A DNA stretch of 64,000 bases from Dyella sp. ASV21 (GTDB lineage: Bacteria; Pseudomonadota; Gammaproteobacteria; Xanthomonadales; Rhodanobacteraceae): positions 45,703 through 109,702 of the forward strand of contig NZ_JAELTT010000007.1 in assembly GCF_016428975.1 (NCBI RefSeq). Direction: 5' to 3'. Numbering within the stretch: the stretch's first letter is position 1; each line of letters starts with the position of its first letter. Below the pieces are notes generated by a model. It was not told the DNA's origin. It made no database searches and was given only the letters and a program-made list of their open reading frames with translations. The position numbers and the translations under genes are program-made. Of the stretch, positions 38,190 to 47,231 are shown piece by piece.

Positions 38190-39403
38190 CCACGTCGACG
38201 CTGCCCGATTTCCGCAGCGAAACCTTTCTGCGCGAACACATCGCCCGGACCATGGCCTTCTACCATCCGCATGCGATCGACCCCGCGGGCGGCTTTTTCC
38301 ACTACTACAAGGACGATGGCACGATCTACGACCGCAGCCACCGTCACCTGGTGAGCAGCACGCGCTTCGTCTTCAACTACGCGATGGCGGCACGCGAGTT
38401 CGGCAAGCCCGAATACCTCGACGCCGTCCATCACGGCCTGCGCTACCTGCGCGAGGTGCACCGAAACCCGGTCACCGGTGGCTACGCCTGGACCATTCGC
38501 GACGGCCAGCCCGAAGACCGCACCAATCACTGCTACGGCGTGGCCTTCGTGCTCCTTGCCTACGCCACCGCGCGCAAGGCCGGTGTCACCGAAGCCGATG
38601 CCTGGATGGACGAAACCTGGAACCTGCTGGAGCAACGCTTCTGGGACGCCGATGCCGGCCTGTACCGCGACGAAGCCGACGCCGAATGGCATTTCAGCGA
38701 CTACCGCGGCCAGAACGCCAACATGCATATGTGCGAGGCGATGCTCGCGGCCTACCAGGCCAGCGACGAGCCGCGCTATCTGGAGCGCGCACTCACCCTC
38801 GCCGATCACATGACGCGCCGCCAGGCCGCCAAGGCCGATGGCCTGGTGTGGGAGCACTACGACGTGCACTGGAACGTGGACTGGAACTACCACCTGGACG
38901 ACCCCAAGCATCTGTTTCGTCCATGGGGTTTCCAGCCCGGCCACCAGACCGAGTGGGCCAAGCTGCTGCTGATCATGGAACCGCTGCTGCTCGAACGTGG
39001 CCGCGAGGAAAACTGGCTGGTACCCACCGCCAAGCATCTGTTCGACGTAGCGCTCGCCCGCTCCTGGGACGAAACGCACGGCGGCATGTGCTACGGCTTC
39101 GCCCCGGACGGCACGGTGTGCGATGACGACAAGTACTTCTGGGTACAGGCCGAGTCGCTCGCCGCCGCGGCCCTGCTGCACGCACGCACGGGTCTGGCCG
39201 AATACGACGCATGGTATGTGAAGCTGTGGCAATACGCCTGGCAGCACTTTGTCGATCATCGCTACGGCGCGTGGTTTCGCATCCTCACCCGCGACAATCG
39301 CAAGTACGACGAGGACAAGAGCCCTGCCGGCAAGACCGACTATCACACCATGGGCGCCTGCTACGAAGTGATGGAACTGGTGCGCGAAGGCGGCGTGCCC
39401 TGA
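38186..39403 (+). CDS. AGE-family sugar epimerase/isomerase, probably mannose isomerase
   Basis: 405 residues forming an (alpha/alpha)6 barrel of the N-acylglucosamine 2-epimerase superfamily. Catalytic-type His and Arg-bearing stretches: HRHLVSSTRFVFNYAMA, RTNHCYGVAFVLLAY, NANMHMCEAMLAAY, FRPWGFQPGHQTEWAKLL, KYFWVQAESLAAAA and KTDYHTMGACYEV. The family also holds cellobiose epimerase and sulfoquinovose isomerase. Mannose-to-fructose isomerisation is favoured because the start codon overlaps the fructokinase stop and the locus releases mannose, so the pair would give mannose - fructose - fructose-6-phosphate. Substrate not proven by sequence. Confidence 0.87.
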   Translation: MTTSTLPDFRSETFLREHIARTMAFYHPHAIDPAGGFFHYYKDDGTIYDRSHRHLVSSTRFVFNYAMAAREFGKPEYLDAVHHGLRYLREVHRNPVTGGYAWTIRDGQPEDRTNHCYGVAFVLLAYATARKAGVTEADAWMDETWNLLEQRFWDADAGLYRDEADAEWHFSDYRGQNANMHMCEAMLAAYQASDEPRYLERALTLADHMTRRQAAKADGLVWEHYDVHWNVDWNYHLDDPKHLFRPWGFQPGHQTEWAKLLLIMEPLLLERGREENWLVPTAKHLFDVALARSWDETHGGMCYGFAPDGTVCDDDKYFWVQAESLAAAALLHARTGLAEYDAWYVKLWQYAWQHFVDHRYGAWFRILTRDNRKYDEDKSPAGKTDYHTMGACYEVMELVREGGVP

Positions 39404-39413
39404 ATCCACACGG

Positions 39414-39440
39414 CTGGCTGCCGTCATCGACGGTAGCCAG
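39414..39440 (+). terminator. Hairpin ending the rightward glycan operon
   Basis: 12-bp stem (CTGGCTGCCGTC at 39414-39425 and GACGGTAGCCAG at 39429-39440, one G-T pair) with a 3-base loop, 11 bases after the isomerase stop. No T tract. The remaining bases to 39817 show no gene. Confidence 0.5.
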
Positions 39441-39817
39441 CACTGGCGCAGGTGACGCCGCTTGCGCTGTCTTGGCTGCTCAGCGCTTGCCACGCCCTTT
39501 CGCGCATCGGCACGCCATCGCCAGCCACCAGGGCATCGCCAGGGCGGCCCTACCGCCCCAAGTCAAGACATCCAGACGTCCCTATGGATCGTCATCGCCT
39601 CGATACACAACGCACACGCGCGCTTAAGAAGCCGGTGCACGCGCGGTTGACGCACAGCATGCTGCAATGCGCGAGGGAGTGAGTGCTTTGCCGTGGGGAC
39701 GGCAGGCATTGCGCAACGGGGTAATGGGGGTATCGACAGGCGGCGCTTTCGTCGGCCACCGACCAGACGCACCGTGCGATGCCGAGGGTGGTTCCGCACT
39801 TTTCCGAGGGCATGGCG

Positions 39818-40768
39818 ATGCGCCCGTGGTCGTTCGTGGCTGGGCTGGCGATGCTGATGGGCGCTCAACCGACGCTAGCGGCGGCGGAAGAGTCCGGACA
39901 TGCGCTCGTCATCAACCCTGACCCTGGCGACACACCTGGCTTCGCTACGGGCCCGGCCTGGGCCTGGTACAGCGGCGCGATGTACAGCCGGGGTGCCCTG
40001 CTCCCCTCTCCCGCCCTGGGCGAACTCAGGCAACTGGCGCCGGACATCCCGGTGATGGCACCGTTATCGGCGACCGTGGGCGTGCACTTCTGGGGACTTT
40101 CGCGCGGCGGCTGGAGCTTTGCCTCACTGATCGTGCAGCCTTACCTGGTGCCGACCGCGCCCGTCATGCTCGGACCGGCCAGCGCCGATGCACAGGCAGC
40201 GGATGGCTGGGGCCGACCGGCGAGCGTGGCGTTTACTCCCCTGGTGGCGAGCTATCGCATCAATGCCACCGATCGCATCGCGTTCTCGCTTGGCGTTTCC
40301 GCTACCACCAACAGCTATCAGGGCGGTACACGCAGCAGCAATACGCTCAACGTGTGGTCGCTGGTGCCCAAGGTCGCCTATACCAAGGAGTTTGCCGGGG
40401 CAGACGTGGAGTCCTCCACGGTCCTGGCCGTGGGTACCTTCTCGCGCGACGCCGTAGCGACATATCAGAACGGAGCGATGGGGCGCATCGAAACACTGCT
40501 GATGAAGCGCGAACCGGGCGGCTGGAGTTTCGGGGGCGTGGCGGCGGCGATCGAGCAGAGCACCATTCCCACCGGCATCCTTCCTGGCCACATGCCCGGC
40601 TACAACAGCGTGGGCGGCCTGGCCATCGGCGCAGGACCGCAGCTGAATTGGAGCACGCACTGGCAAGGCAGTCGCGTCGAGCTGCAATACCGCTGGATTC
40701 ATGAGTTCCGCGCACCCAACGGACGCACCGACCAACCCATGCTGCTATCGGCCACACTGCACCTGTAG
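39818..40768 (+). CDS. Outer-membrane protein of the phenol-degradation/MetA-type barrel family
   Basis: 316 residues from ATG 39818 (GAGGG 7 bases upstream; an ATG 6 bases earlier sits on that site). Signal peptide WSFVAGLAMLMGAQPTLA. The rest is beta-strand-rich with alternating hydrophobic residues and ends in LSATLHL, a weak barrel terminus. Stretches such as YLVPTAPVMLGPASADAQAADG and LNVWSLVPKVAYTKEF resemble the barrel family annotated as transporters or 'MetA-pathway phenol degradation' proteins (PF13557-like). Single transcription unit, convergent with the next gene across a hairpin. Cargo unknown. Confidence 0.65.
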   Translation: MRPWSFVAGLAMLMGAQPTLAAAEESGHALVINPDPGDTPGFATGPAWAWYSGAMYSRGALLPSPALGELRQLAPDIPVMAPLSATVGVHFWGLSRGGWSFASLIVQPYLVPTAPVMLGPASADAQAADGWGRPASVAFTPLVASYRINATDRIAFSLGVSATTNSYQGGTRSSNTLNVWSLVPKVAYTKEFAGADVESSTVLAVGTFSRDAVATYQNGAMGRIETLLMKREPGGWSFGGVAAAIEQSTIPTGILPGHMPGYNSVGGLAIGAGPQLNWSTHWQGSRVELQYRWIHEFRAPNGRTDQPMLLSATLHL

Positions 40769-40792
40769 CGGCGCGCCACGCTGACCATGGCG

Positions 40793-40820
40793 CCCCGGGA
40801 GAGCCTCGGCACTCCCGGGG
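40793..40820. terminator. Bidirectional hairpin between convergent genes
   Basis: Perfect 9-bp stem (CCCCGGGAG / CTCCCGGGG) with a 10-base loop, placed 25 bases after one stop and 10 before the other. No T tract. Confidence 0.5.
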
Positions 40821-40829
40821 GCAACCTCA

Positions 40830-41459
40830 TCAGCCCTTGGGCTTGGCCTTCGGCGTTACCGTCACCGCCAAGGCTTCCACATAGGTAATACGTACCATGT
40901 CGCCTACTTTCAGCTTGCTCATGCGGGCCTGACGCGCGGGGTCCTTCACCTCGATCACGCGCTCCTTGCCGTCGGCGCCGGTAAGCGTGACCGTGTGATG
41001 CTTGAGGTCCACCGCGGTGAGCTTGCTGGTGACCGAAATGGAGCGACCGGTGGCCATGCCCGGCTTGCCCTGCAGCGCACCGGACGACGTACCCGATTCC
41101 ACCTCGGTGCCCGCCGCCACGCTATCGGCGGGCAGCAACTCCAGCGCAATGGCCGACTGATAGTGCGCGGTGACCTGATCGCCCGGCTTGAGCTGGTCGA
41201 TATGCACCTCCGGCCCGGCCTCCACCGTCACCTCCTTGCCCTTGGGGCCTTTGAGCGTGACAAAGCGGCTCTGCTGATCCACCGCCACCACGGTCGCAGT
41301 CAGCGTCTGCTGGTCGCGCGCCAGCTCGCTGGCGGTACTGGTCACGGTGGATGCGTGAGCCATCTCTTGCGGCTGCGCCATCGCCGCCATCGGCAGGGCC
41401 AGCGCCAGCGCCAGCGCTGCGCCACGCAGGGACGAAACGGAAAGTTGCGACTTGCTCAT
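40830..41459 (-). CDS. Periplasmic protein of repeated small beta-domains, unknown function
   Basis: 209 residues; AAGGAG 8 bases before the ATG at 41459. Signal peptide (LALALALPMAAMA). The mature chain contains two related units of about 70 residues: TATVVAVDQQSRFVTLKGPKGKEVTVEAGPEV...LKPGDQV and SKLTAVDLKHHTVTLTGADGKERVIEVKDP...LKVGDMVRITYVEALAV. Each resembles an OB-like or DUF5666-like barrel that binds small ligands or membranes. The duplication is clear by eye. No enzymatic motif. Single gene. Confidence 0.7.
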   Translation of the reverse strand: MSKSQLSVSSLRGAALALALALPMAAMAQPQEMAHASTVTSTASELARDQQTLTATVVAVDQQSRFVTLKGPKGKEVTVEAGPEVHIDQLKPGDQVTAHYQSAIALELLPADSVAAGTEVESGTSSGALQGKPGMATGRSISVTSKLTAVDLKHHTVTLTGADGKERVIEVKDPARQARMSKLKVGDMVRITYVEALAVTVTPKAKPKG

Positions 41460-41766
41460 GCGGGATCTCCTTTTGAATGTCATGGGCCGGCTCGGTCAAC
41501 GTCAGCACCGGCCGGTACAACGCATTGCCGGCAGCCGCGGGAAACGAAACACCTCGACGCTACGCGCGCCAGCACGTGTCGTGCGGGCTATCCCCAGGTA
41601 TCAGAAGGACCTTGCGCGCAAAACCACGCTACCGCGCCAGGTACTTCTACCTACCCGCCAGTGAAGGCCGCGTCCCGCCTTCACTCGTTAGGGGCGTGAC
41701 ATCCACCTGCCGGCATGCCTAATGTGGCGAGCCGCGCTCGCCCGCACCCGCTACTGGAGGTTCGTT
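41460..41766. other. Divergent intergenic region
   Basis: 307 bases between the periplasmic protein (leftward) and the SDR gene (rightward). Promoters for both must lie here; no gene or clear operator was seen. Confidence 0.4.
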
Positions 41767-42582
41767 GTGTCATTCACCGAATCGATCGATACCGCGCTGG
41801 TTACCGGCGCCTCCGCCGGCATCGGCGCCACCTACGCCGACCGCCTGGCCCAGCGCGGCCATCCCCTGGTGCTGGTGGCACGCCACGCGGCCCGGCTAGA
41901 GGCGCTGGCGGAACGCCTCGTCCGCGACCATCGGGGGCGGGTGGAAATACTGACCGCCGACCTTACCGTGCCGGCCGAACGCCTGCGCGTAGAGCAACGC
42001 CTGCGCGAAGACACGCGCATCGGCATGCTGGTCAACAACGCCGGCATCGCCAGCGGCAGCGCCATCGCCAGCACGCCGGCCGACGTGCACGAGGCCATGA
42101 TCCAGCTCAATGTGGTCGCCCCGACGCGGCTCGTCGCCGCCCTCCTTCCCCGTCTGCTGCACCAAGGCCGTGGCAGCATCATCAACATCGGCTCGGTGCT
42201 GGCACTCACGCCGGACACTTTCGGCGGCAGCTATGCGGCCAGCAAGAGCTATCTTTTGAGCTATACGCAGGCCTTGCACGCGGAGATCGCCGAACAGGGC
42301 GTGCGCGTGCAGGTGGTGTTGCCCGGCGTCACTCGCACGCATCTGCAAGGCGAAGCGGGCGAGCGGCTGGCGCGCATTCCCGCCGAATGGGTAATGGAAG
42401 TGGATGAAATGGTGGATGCGGCGCTGGCCGGCTTCGACGCAGGCGAACTGGTCACGCTGCCCTCGCTGCCGGACCCCGACGACTGGGAGCGCTTCGAAAC
42501 CGCGCGTCATCGGTTGGCGCCGATGCTCTCTCGTGACCACGCCGCCGACCGTTACAAGAGCGACATCCCCGAGGATGCCTGA
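41767..42582 (+). CDS. Short-chain dehydrogenase/reductase
   Basis: 271 residues from a GTG at 41767 with GGAGG 6 bases upstream. Classical SDR motifs: cofactor loop TGASAGIG, the Arg pair at the end of strand 2 (VARHAARLE) favouring NADP(H), NNAG, and the catalytic Ser/Tyr/Lys in IGSVLAL and YAASKSY. The C-terminal part (LPSLPDPDDWERFETARH) is typical of the YqjQ/DltE-like SDR group acting on uncharacterised carbonyl substrates. Followed after 175 bases by the DoxX gene. Confidence 0.88.
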   Translation: MSFTESIDTALVTGASAGIGATYADRLAQRGHPLVLVARHAARLEALAERLVRDHRGRVEILTADLTVPAERLRVEQRLREDTRIGMLVNNAGIASGSAIASTPADVHEAMIQLNVVAPTRLVAALLPRLLHQGRGSIINIGSVLALTPDTFGGSYAASKSYLLSYTQALHAEIAEQGVRVQVVLPGVTRTHLQGEAGERLARIPAEWVMEVDEMVDAALAGFDAGELVTLPSLPDPDDWERFETARHRLAPMLSRDHAADRYKSDIPEDA

Positions 42583-42757
42583 GCCTGCCTGGCACCGCAG
42601 GTCGCACCTGCATGCCGCAAGCCCCGCGAACATCGCCAGATATCTCTCCCGTGCTCCGCGTGGCGCGATATAGTGTTCGCGACCGCGTGGATTCGCCGAC
42701 GCGGTCGGCGCGGGCGGCATGCCCGCACCCTTCACGTACATACATGGGAGAACGACC

Positions 42758-43171
42758 ATGCGATATACGTTACTGGAGGGTAGCAAGGACGCTCTGACCC
42801 TTGTCGCACGCGTATTGCTGATGATCCTGTTCGTGGTGTTCGGCTGGAGCAAGCTGATCGGCTTCTCCGCTACCGCCGGCTACATGGCGTCCACCGGCGT
42901 GCCGATGCCCACGATTTCCGCGGCCATCGCGGTGATCATGGAGTTCTTTGTCGGCGTCGCCATCGTGCTGGGCTTCTACACGCGCCCACTCGCGCTATTG
43001 CTCGGCTTGTACACGCTGGCCGCGGCACTGATCGGCCATCCGTTCTGGAACATGGATGATCCCGAGCGCACCAGCGCCATGATCAATTTCTACAAAAACG
43101 TAAGCATCGCGGGGGGCCTGCTGCTGCTCTGTCTCCACGGCCCGGGCCGCTACTCACTCGACGGCAGGTAG
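42758..43171 (+). CDS. DoxX-family inner-membrane protein
   Basis: 137 residues; GGGAG 7 bases before the ATG. Four hydrophobic helices; the family pattern LVARVLLMILFVVFGWSKLIGF opens the chain, followed by GYMASTGVP and ALLLGLYTLAAALIGHPFW. DoxX-like proteins are small quinone-linked or stress-related membrane proteins; some act with thiol or oxidative-stress partners. The exact role is not readable here. Monocistronic or distal to the SDR gene. Confidence 0.88.
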   Translation: MRYTLLEGSKDALTLVARVLLMILFVVFGWSKLIGFSATAGYMASTGVPMPTISAAIAVIMEFFVGVAIVLGFYTRPLALLLGLYTLAAALIGHPFWNMDDPERTSAMINFYKNVSIAGGLLLLCLHGPGRYSLDGR

Positions 43172-43185
43172 CCATCACGCACTCA

Positions 43186-43209
43186 GGAAGCCCGCAGCCG
43201 CGGGCTTCC
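43186..43209 (+). terminator. Hairpin after the DoxX gene
   Basis: Perfect 10-bp stem (GGAAGCCCGC / GCGGGCTTCC) with a 4-base loop, 14 bases past the stop. No T run follows, but stability and position suggest a 3' end for DoxX and possibly for the convergent membrane gene. Confidence 0.55.
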
Positions 43210-43262
43210 CGTGGCCATCGATGAGCTGGCTTCGTCCGACTTCCAGGCCACGGGCGGGCGCC

Positions 43263-43583
43263 TCAACGGCGCTCGGCCGAAGCCTTCTCAAACGCCCGAA
43301 ACAACGAGGCCGTGCCCCACACCCCAATCGCGCACTGCGCGGTAAGAAACAGCGCGCCAGCCACGTAGAAGAACCAGCGCAGCGCCATATCGCTGGCGAG
43401 CACCAGCGTCATCAGGATCAACGCCGAATAGATCATGCCCAAGCCAGAGCTGGCGGCCAGCACCACCAGGCTGCGATGGTCCACCCGCCAGTAAGTGCGA
43501 AGCTGGAGGAGGAACATGGCAAGCGTGGTGAAAAACCCCAGCAGTACCGTATAGAAGATGAGCGCGTGCAAATGGCCAGCCAT
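43263..43583 (-). CDS. Small inner-membrane protein
   Basis: 106 residues, three or four hydrophobic helices (ALIFYTVLLGFFTTLAMFLL, LVVLAASSGLGMIYSALILMTLV, WFFYVAGALFLTAQCAIGVW) and a charged tail. GGTGAGGA lies 5-6 bases before the ATG. Family not recognised. Single gene, convergent with DoxX. Confidence 0.7.
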   Translation of the reverse strand: MAGHLHALIFYTVLLGFFTTLAMFLLQLRTYWRVDHRSLVVLAASSGLGMIYSALILMTLVLASDMALRWFFYVAGALFLTAQCAIGVWGTASLFRAFEKASAERR

Positions 43584-43971
43584 GGAATCCTCACCATCAA
43601 GATAATGTCACTTGCATGCCAACGCGCATCCCCTCGTCCGCGCTGACCGACGCCCTGCGATCGACGCGCTTGGCACCCCGTGCGGCACCACCAAACGCGA
43701 AGACGTGCGCAAAGACGACCATGAACTTGCGACGTCATGTTTGGCGAATGGCAATGCATCGATTCATCGATCCCCATGCCCCCGCATCCCTTCCCCATAA
43801 AGAAGCGCCCAACCGATGCACGCTCGGCTAGCGCCCGCAGCTCTTGATATGGCCTTGATAGCCGCACGCGAAACTCAGCGCCGTCTTTAGACAGCCGTTC
43901 CTAGCATGTGCCGCAGTTTCCATTCGGTACGCGTGAACGATCGCATACCGCAACGTGCGGATGAATCACCC
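43584..43971. other. Intergenic region without a gene
   Basis: About 390 bases between a leftward membrane gene and the rightward porin. Small open frames lack ribosome-binding sites. Promoters for both neighbours are expected here. Confidence 0.4.
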
Positions 43972-44766
43972 ATGAAAAAGTCTCTCTTTTGGATGCTGGC
44001 GGCGCTGCCGCTCGGCACGACCGCTTTTGCTCATGCCCAGGACGCCAACTCCGCGGTGCCGGTGGATGAGTTCGCCGCACCCCCCATGCCGGCGTCGACG
44101 CCGATCCCGGACTGGCAGCTGGCATTCAACGTAGGTGCGCAGAGCGACTACGTATTTCGAGGTATCAGCCAGACCAATGAGCGCCCCTCCGGCTTTGCCG
44201 GCGCCGACCTTACATACGGTAGCCAGTGGTACCTCGGTGCATGGACATCGAACGTGGATTTCTCGCCATCCGGCGATAGCAGCACAAGCCAGGAATACGA
44301 CCTCTACGGTGGCTGGCGGCCCACCGTGGCAGGCATCAACCTGGATCTTGGCTATATCTACTACGGCTATCGCGACCAGCCGCGCACGCTGCGCGAGTCC
44401 TATGCGGAAACCTATTTGCGTGGTTCCCACGCCTTGGGCGCGTGGACGCTAGGCAGCGCGGCGTACTACTCACCCAACTTCCCAGGCAGCGCCAAGCACG
44501 CGTTGTATGGTGAGGCCAATCTCAGCTACGCCTTCGACCCGGCATGGACCGCATCGACCGCGTTTGGTCGCCAGTTCATCGCGCACTCGGTAACGCGCCC
44601 GGATGGAAGCACCGCGCGCTTCGCGTACAACACCTGGAACCTTGGCGTGACGTGGGCGATCAATAGCCACACCTCGCTCGATGTGCGCTATTGGGATACC
44701 GATACGCATGGCTCAGGCGACATCTACCACACTCGCGTGGTGGCAAGCCTCAAGGCCACGTTCTAG
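43972..44766 (+). CDS. TorF-family putative porin
   Basis: 264 residues. Signal peptide MKKSLFWMLAALPLGTTAFA, then a beta-barrel beginning with WQLAFNVGAQSDYVFRGISQTNERP, the signature of the TorF/TIGR02001 putative-porin family, and ending in VVASLKATF with a terminal Phe as required by the barrel-assembly machinery. Probably a general or small-solute channel; homologues respond to nutrient conditions. Its last 54 bases overlap the 3' end of the convergent kdpE-like gene. Confidence 0.88.
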   Translation: MKKSLFWMLAALPLGTTAFAHAQDANSAVPVDEFAAPPMPASTPIPDWQLAFNVGAQSDYVFRGISQTNERPSGFAGADLTYGSQWYLGAWTSNVDFSPSGDSSTSQEYDLYGGWRPTVAGINLDLGYIYYGYRDQPRTLRESYAETYLRGSHALGAWTLGSAAYYSPNFPGSAKHALYGEANLSYAFDPAWTASTAFGRQFIAHSVTRPDGSTARFAYNTWNLGVTWAINSHTSLDVRYWDTDTHGSGDIYHTRVVASLKATF

Positions 44767-45489
44767 TACGCTCCGCACTGTCGCCTCGCCTGGATGGATG
44801 CCGGCGAGGCGATAGCCCACCTGCAACTCGGTAACCAGATGTTGCGGACGCGCAGGATCTCGTTCCAGCTTCTGGCGCAGGTTGTTCATATACACGCGCA
44901 CATAGTGGGGCCGATCCGAATAGCCCGGCCCCCATACCGACAGCAGCAGCTGGCGATAGGTAATCACCTTGCCCTGACCGCGAATCAGCGCCGTGAGCAA
45001 ACGAAACTCATTGGGTGTGAGGTGCACGGGTACACCGTCACGTGACACTTCGTAGGTAGCCAGATCTACCGCCACCGCACCGAAGCGTACTATCGACGGC
45101 GCGGCACCATCCGCGCTGACCAGGCTCGCCCGACGCAGATGGGCGCGTACACGCGCCACCAGCTCCGGCACACCAAACGGCTTGGTCAGATAGTCGTCCG
45201 CGCCCACTTCCAGCGCCGCCACTTTCTCCTGCTCGTGCTCGCGCGCCGACAGCACCAGCACGGGCGCGCTGGACCAGCCACGGAGATCCTGGATGAATCC
45301 CTTGCCATCGCCATCCGGCAAACCCAGATCCAACACGACCAGCTGCGGTTGCCGGCTCGCCGCGCCAATGCGCGCCTCCAGCGCGCTGGCCGCTTCGAAC
45401 ACGGCCATGCCTTCGCGCTCCAGCGCAAGCCGGATAAAGCGTCGGATATCGGCCTCGTCTTCCACCAGAAGAATGCGTGGGCGCGTCAT
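44713..45489 (-). CDS. kdpE: OmpR-type response regulator, KdpE-like
   Basis: 258 residues. Receiver domain with phospho-acceptor Asp in LVVLDLGLPDGDG and Lys in DDYLTKPFG, followed by a winged-helix DNA-binding domain (LTPNEFRLLTALIRGQGKVITYRQLL...HYVRVYMNNLRQKLE...VTELQVGYRLAG). These sequences are those of KdpE, which turns on the K+-ATPase genes at low potassium. KdpE normally ends at the YRLAG position; about 30 extra residues here run into the convergent porin gene. The start overlaps the kinase stop (ATGA). No kdpFABC is present in the window. Confidence 0.88.
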   Translation of the reverse strand: MTRPRILLVEDEADIRRFIRLALEREGMAVFEAASALEARIGAASRQPQLVVLDLGLPDGDGKGFIQDLRGWSSAPVLVLSAREHEQEKVAALEVGADDYLTKPFGVPELVARVRAHLRRASLVSADGAAPSIVRFGAVAVDLATYEVSRDGVPVHLTPNEFRLLTALIRGQGKVITYRQLLLSVWGPGYSDRPHYVRVYMNNLRQKLERDPARPQHLVTELQVGYRLAGIHPGEATVRSVLERGLEACHHASVVDVA

Positions 45490-47048
45490 CACTGCGGCTC
45501 CGGCTCTACCATGGGCGGACGGTGCAGCGGCACGTGGATGGCAAAGCGCACACCCGTCGGCTCGCGCGCCTGCGCATCCATTACCCCACCGTGGGCTTCC
45601 ACGATGCTGCGACACAACGCCAGCCCCAGCCCCACGCCACTGATGGCCGACTCCTGCACACCCCGCGCAAAGGGAGCGAACAGCGACTCGGCATCCACGC
45701 CCGCCGGAAGGCCAGGACCGTCGTCCTCGACATACAGATGCAACGCACCCTCATGCACACGCGCGCCCACTTCCACGCAGGCATCGCACGGCGTGTATTT
45801 GGCCGCGTTGTCCAACAGATTCGCCAGCACGCGCTCGAACAGAGCGGCATCCAGCTGCACTAGCGGCAAGTCTGCATCCAGCGTGACGTGGATGCATCGC
45901 TCCCCCAGGGATGCCGCCGCGCTGGCCAGCGCCGACTCGACCACCTCACCGATCGCGTGCCATTCCGGGTAAAGACACACCCCATGCCCCTGTATCCGCG
46001 CCAGATCCAACAAGTTGATTACCTGTCGGTGCAAGGCATCTGCTTGATGGCGGATGGCACCGGCCACCGCGACGCGATCACCCACCGGTAGCGCGTCCGC
46101 CAGTTCCAGGGTTTCGGCCATGCCACGAATGGCGGTGAGCGGGGTTTTCAGATCGTGCGACACCGCAGCCAGCAAGGTATGCCGAAATCGCTCGCCTTCG
46201 ACGCGAACCTGCGCCTCACGCGCCATATCCGCAAAATGGATGCGCACCAGTGCCTGGCCGATCAGGGCAGAACACGCTTCCAACAACCGCTGCTGCTCAT
46301 GGCCAAGCGATGACGCCAGCGCGTCACCACGCCATACCAGCACACCACCCGCACCCATCGGTGAGATCAGCGGAACATAGCGATACCACGCACCCGACGA
46401 CACGCTGGCGCATGGGGCTGAGCGCGCATGCTCACCTACCCAATGCGCTACCGCTTCATCGAAGCCCTCAACCATTGGCGTGCGCATGTCCGCATGGCGA
46501 GAGAACCACAGGTAACCCTGGGCATCGAACATCGGCGCCATAGCCTGTGCACAAACGGCCTGCACCTCTTCCACGCTCGATGCGGCCGACAATTGGCTTG
46601 CGATGCTTGCCAGCGCCGTCGCGCGCTGCTCGCCCGCTGCCGCCGATGCGGCCTCCTCGCGCAAGCGGGCCGCCAACTGCCCGGTAACCAGCCCCACCAC
46701 CAGGGTCAGCGTGAAGGTAAACAGATACTGCGTATCCGATACATGGAACGAGAAGATCGGCGGCACAAAGAAGAAGTCGAAGCTGACCACGCCCAACAGC
46801 GCAGCCACGGCGCCGGCCATGCGACCCCAGCGCAATGACACCAGCACCACGGTAAACAGAAACAGGATGACGACGTTGGACAGGTCGAAGACACGGAGCA
46901 ACAGGGCCGCCAGCAACGTCGCCGCACCACAGGCCAGCAATGCCGGCAGCAGCCCACGCCATGGCGTGCCGCCGACAACACCGCGCTCGAAGTCCCAGGC
47001 GCGGCCCAGCCATGAGGCCCGCGATGCTAGCCAGGGCATGAAGCGCAT
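45489..47048 (-). CDS. kdpD: Short KdpD-like sensor kinase lacking the N-terminal KdpD/USP domains
   Basis: About 519 residues, against about 890 for full KdpD. Present: the four-helix DUF4118 membrane unit (LLACGAATLLAALLLRVF...VVSFDFFFVPPIFSF...FTFTLTLVVGLVTGQLA), a GAF-like linker, the His box AAVSHDLKTPLTAIRGMAETLE, NLLDNAAKYTP, EDDGPGLPAG and GVGLGLALCRSIVEAHGG. Missing: the cytosolic KdpD domain with its ATP-binding loop and the universal-stress-like domain that bind c-di-AMP and K+ signals. The start is uncertain (ATG 47048 or 47039, GTG 47066). Coupled to the kdpE-like gene by ATGA. Confidence 0.85.
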   Translation of the reverse strand: MRFMPWLASRASWLGRAWDFERGVVGGTPWRGLLPALLACGAATLLAALLLRVFDLSNVVILFLFTVVLVSLRWGRMAGAVAALLGVVSFDFFFVPPIFSFHVSDTQYLFTFTLTLVVGLVTGQLAARLREEAASAAAGEQRATALASIASQLSAASSVEEVQAVCAQAMAPMFDAQGYLWFSRHADMRTPMVEGFDEAVAHWVGEHARSAPCASVSSGAWYRYVPLISPMGAGGVLVWRGDALASSLGHEQQRLLEACSALIGQALVRIHFADMAREAQVRVEGERFRHTLLAAVSHDLKTPLTAIRGMAETLELADALPVGDRVAVAGAIRHQADALHRQVINLLDLARIQGHGVCLYPEWHAIGEVVESALASAAASLGERCIHVTLDADLPLVQLDAALFERVLANLLDNAAKYTPCDACVEVGARVHEGALHLYVEDDGPGLPAGVDAESLFAPFARGVQESAISGVGLGLALCRSIVEAHGGVMDAQAREPTGVRFAIHVPLHRPPMVEPEPQ

Positions 47049-47231
47049 AGACTTGAGATGGGGCACGACAAAGCGATCCTGAGGCAAGCGCAAAGCTGCC
47101 GGCCGTGGATGCCCATCGTCTTGCAGCGTTTCATCCCGCCATTCTGGATGGGGCTCGCATAAAGATTCGATAGGCGCGCCTGCGCCCCAGCGTATAAATG
47201 TCGTAAACCGCCGGCACAGGCTCGCCCGGCG

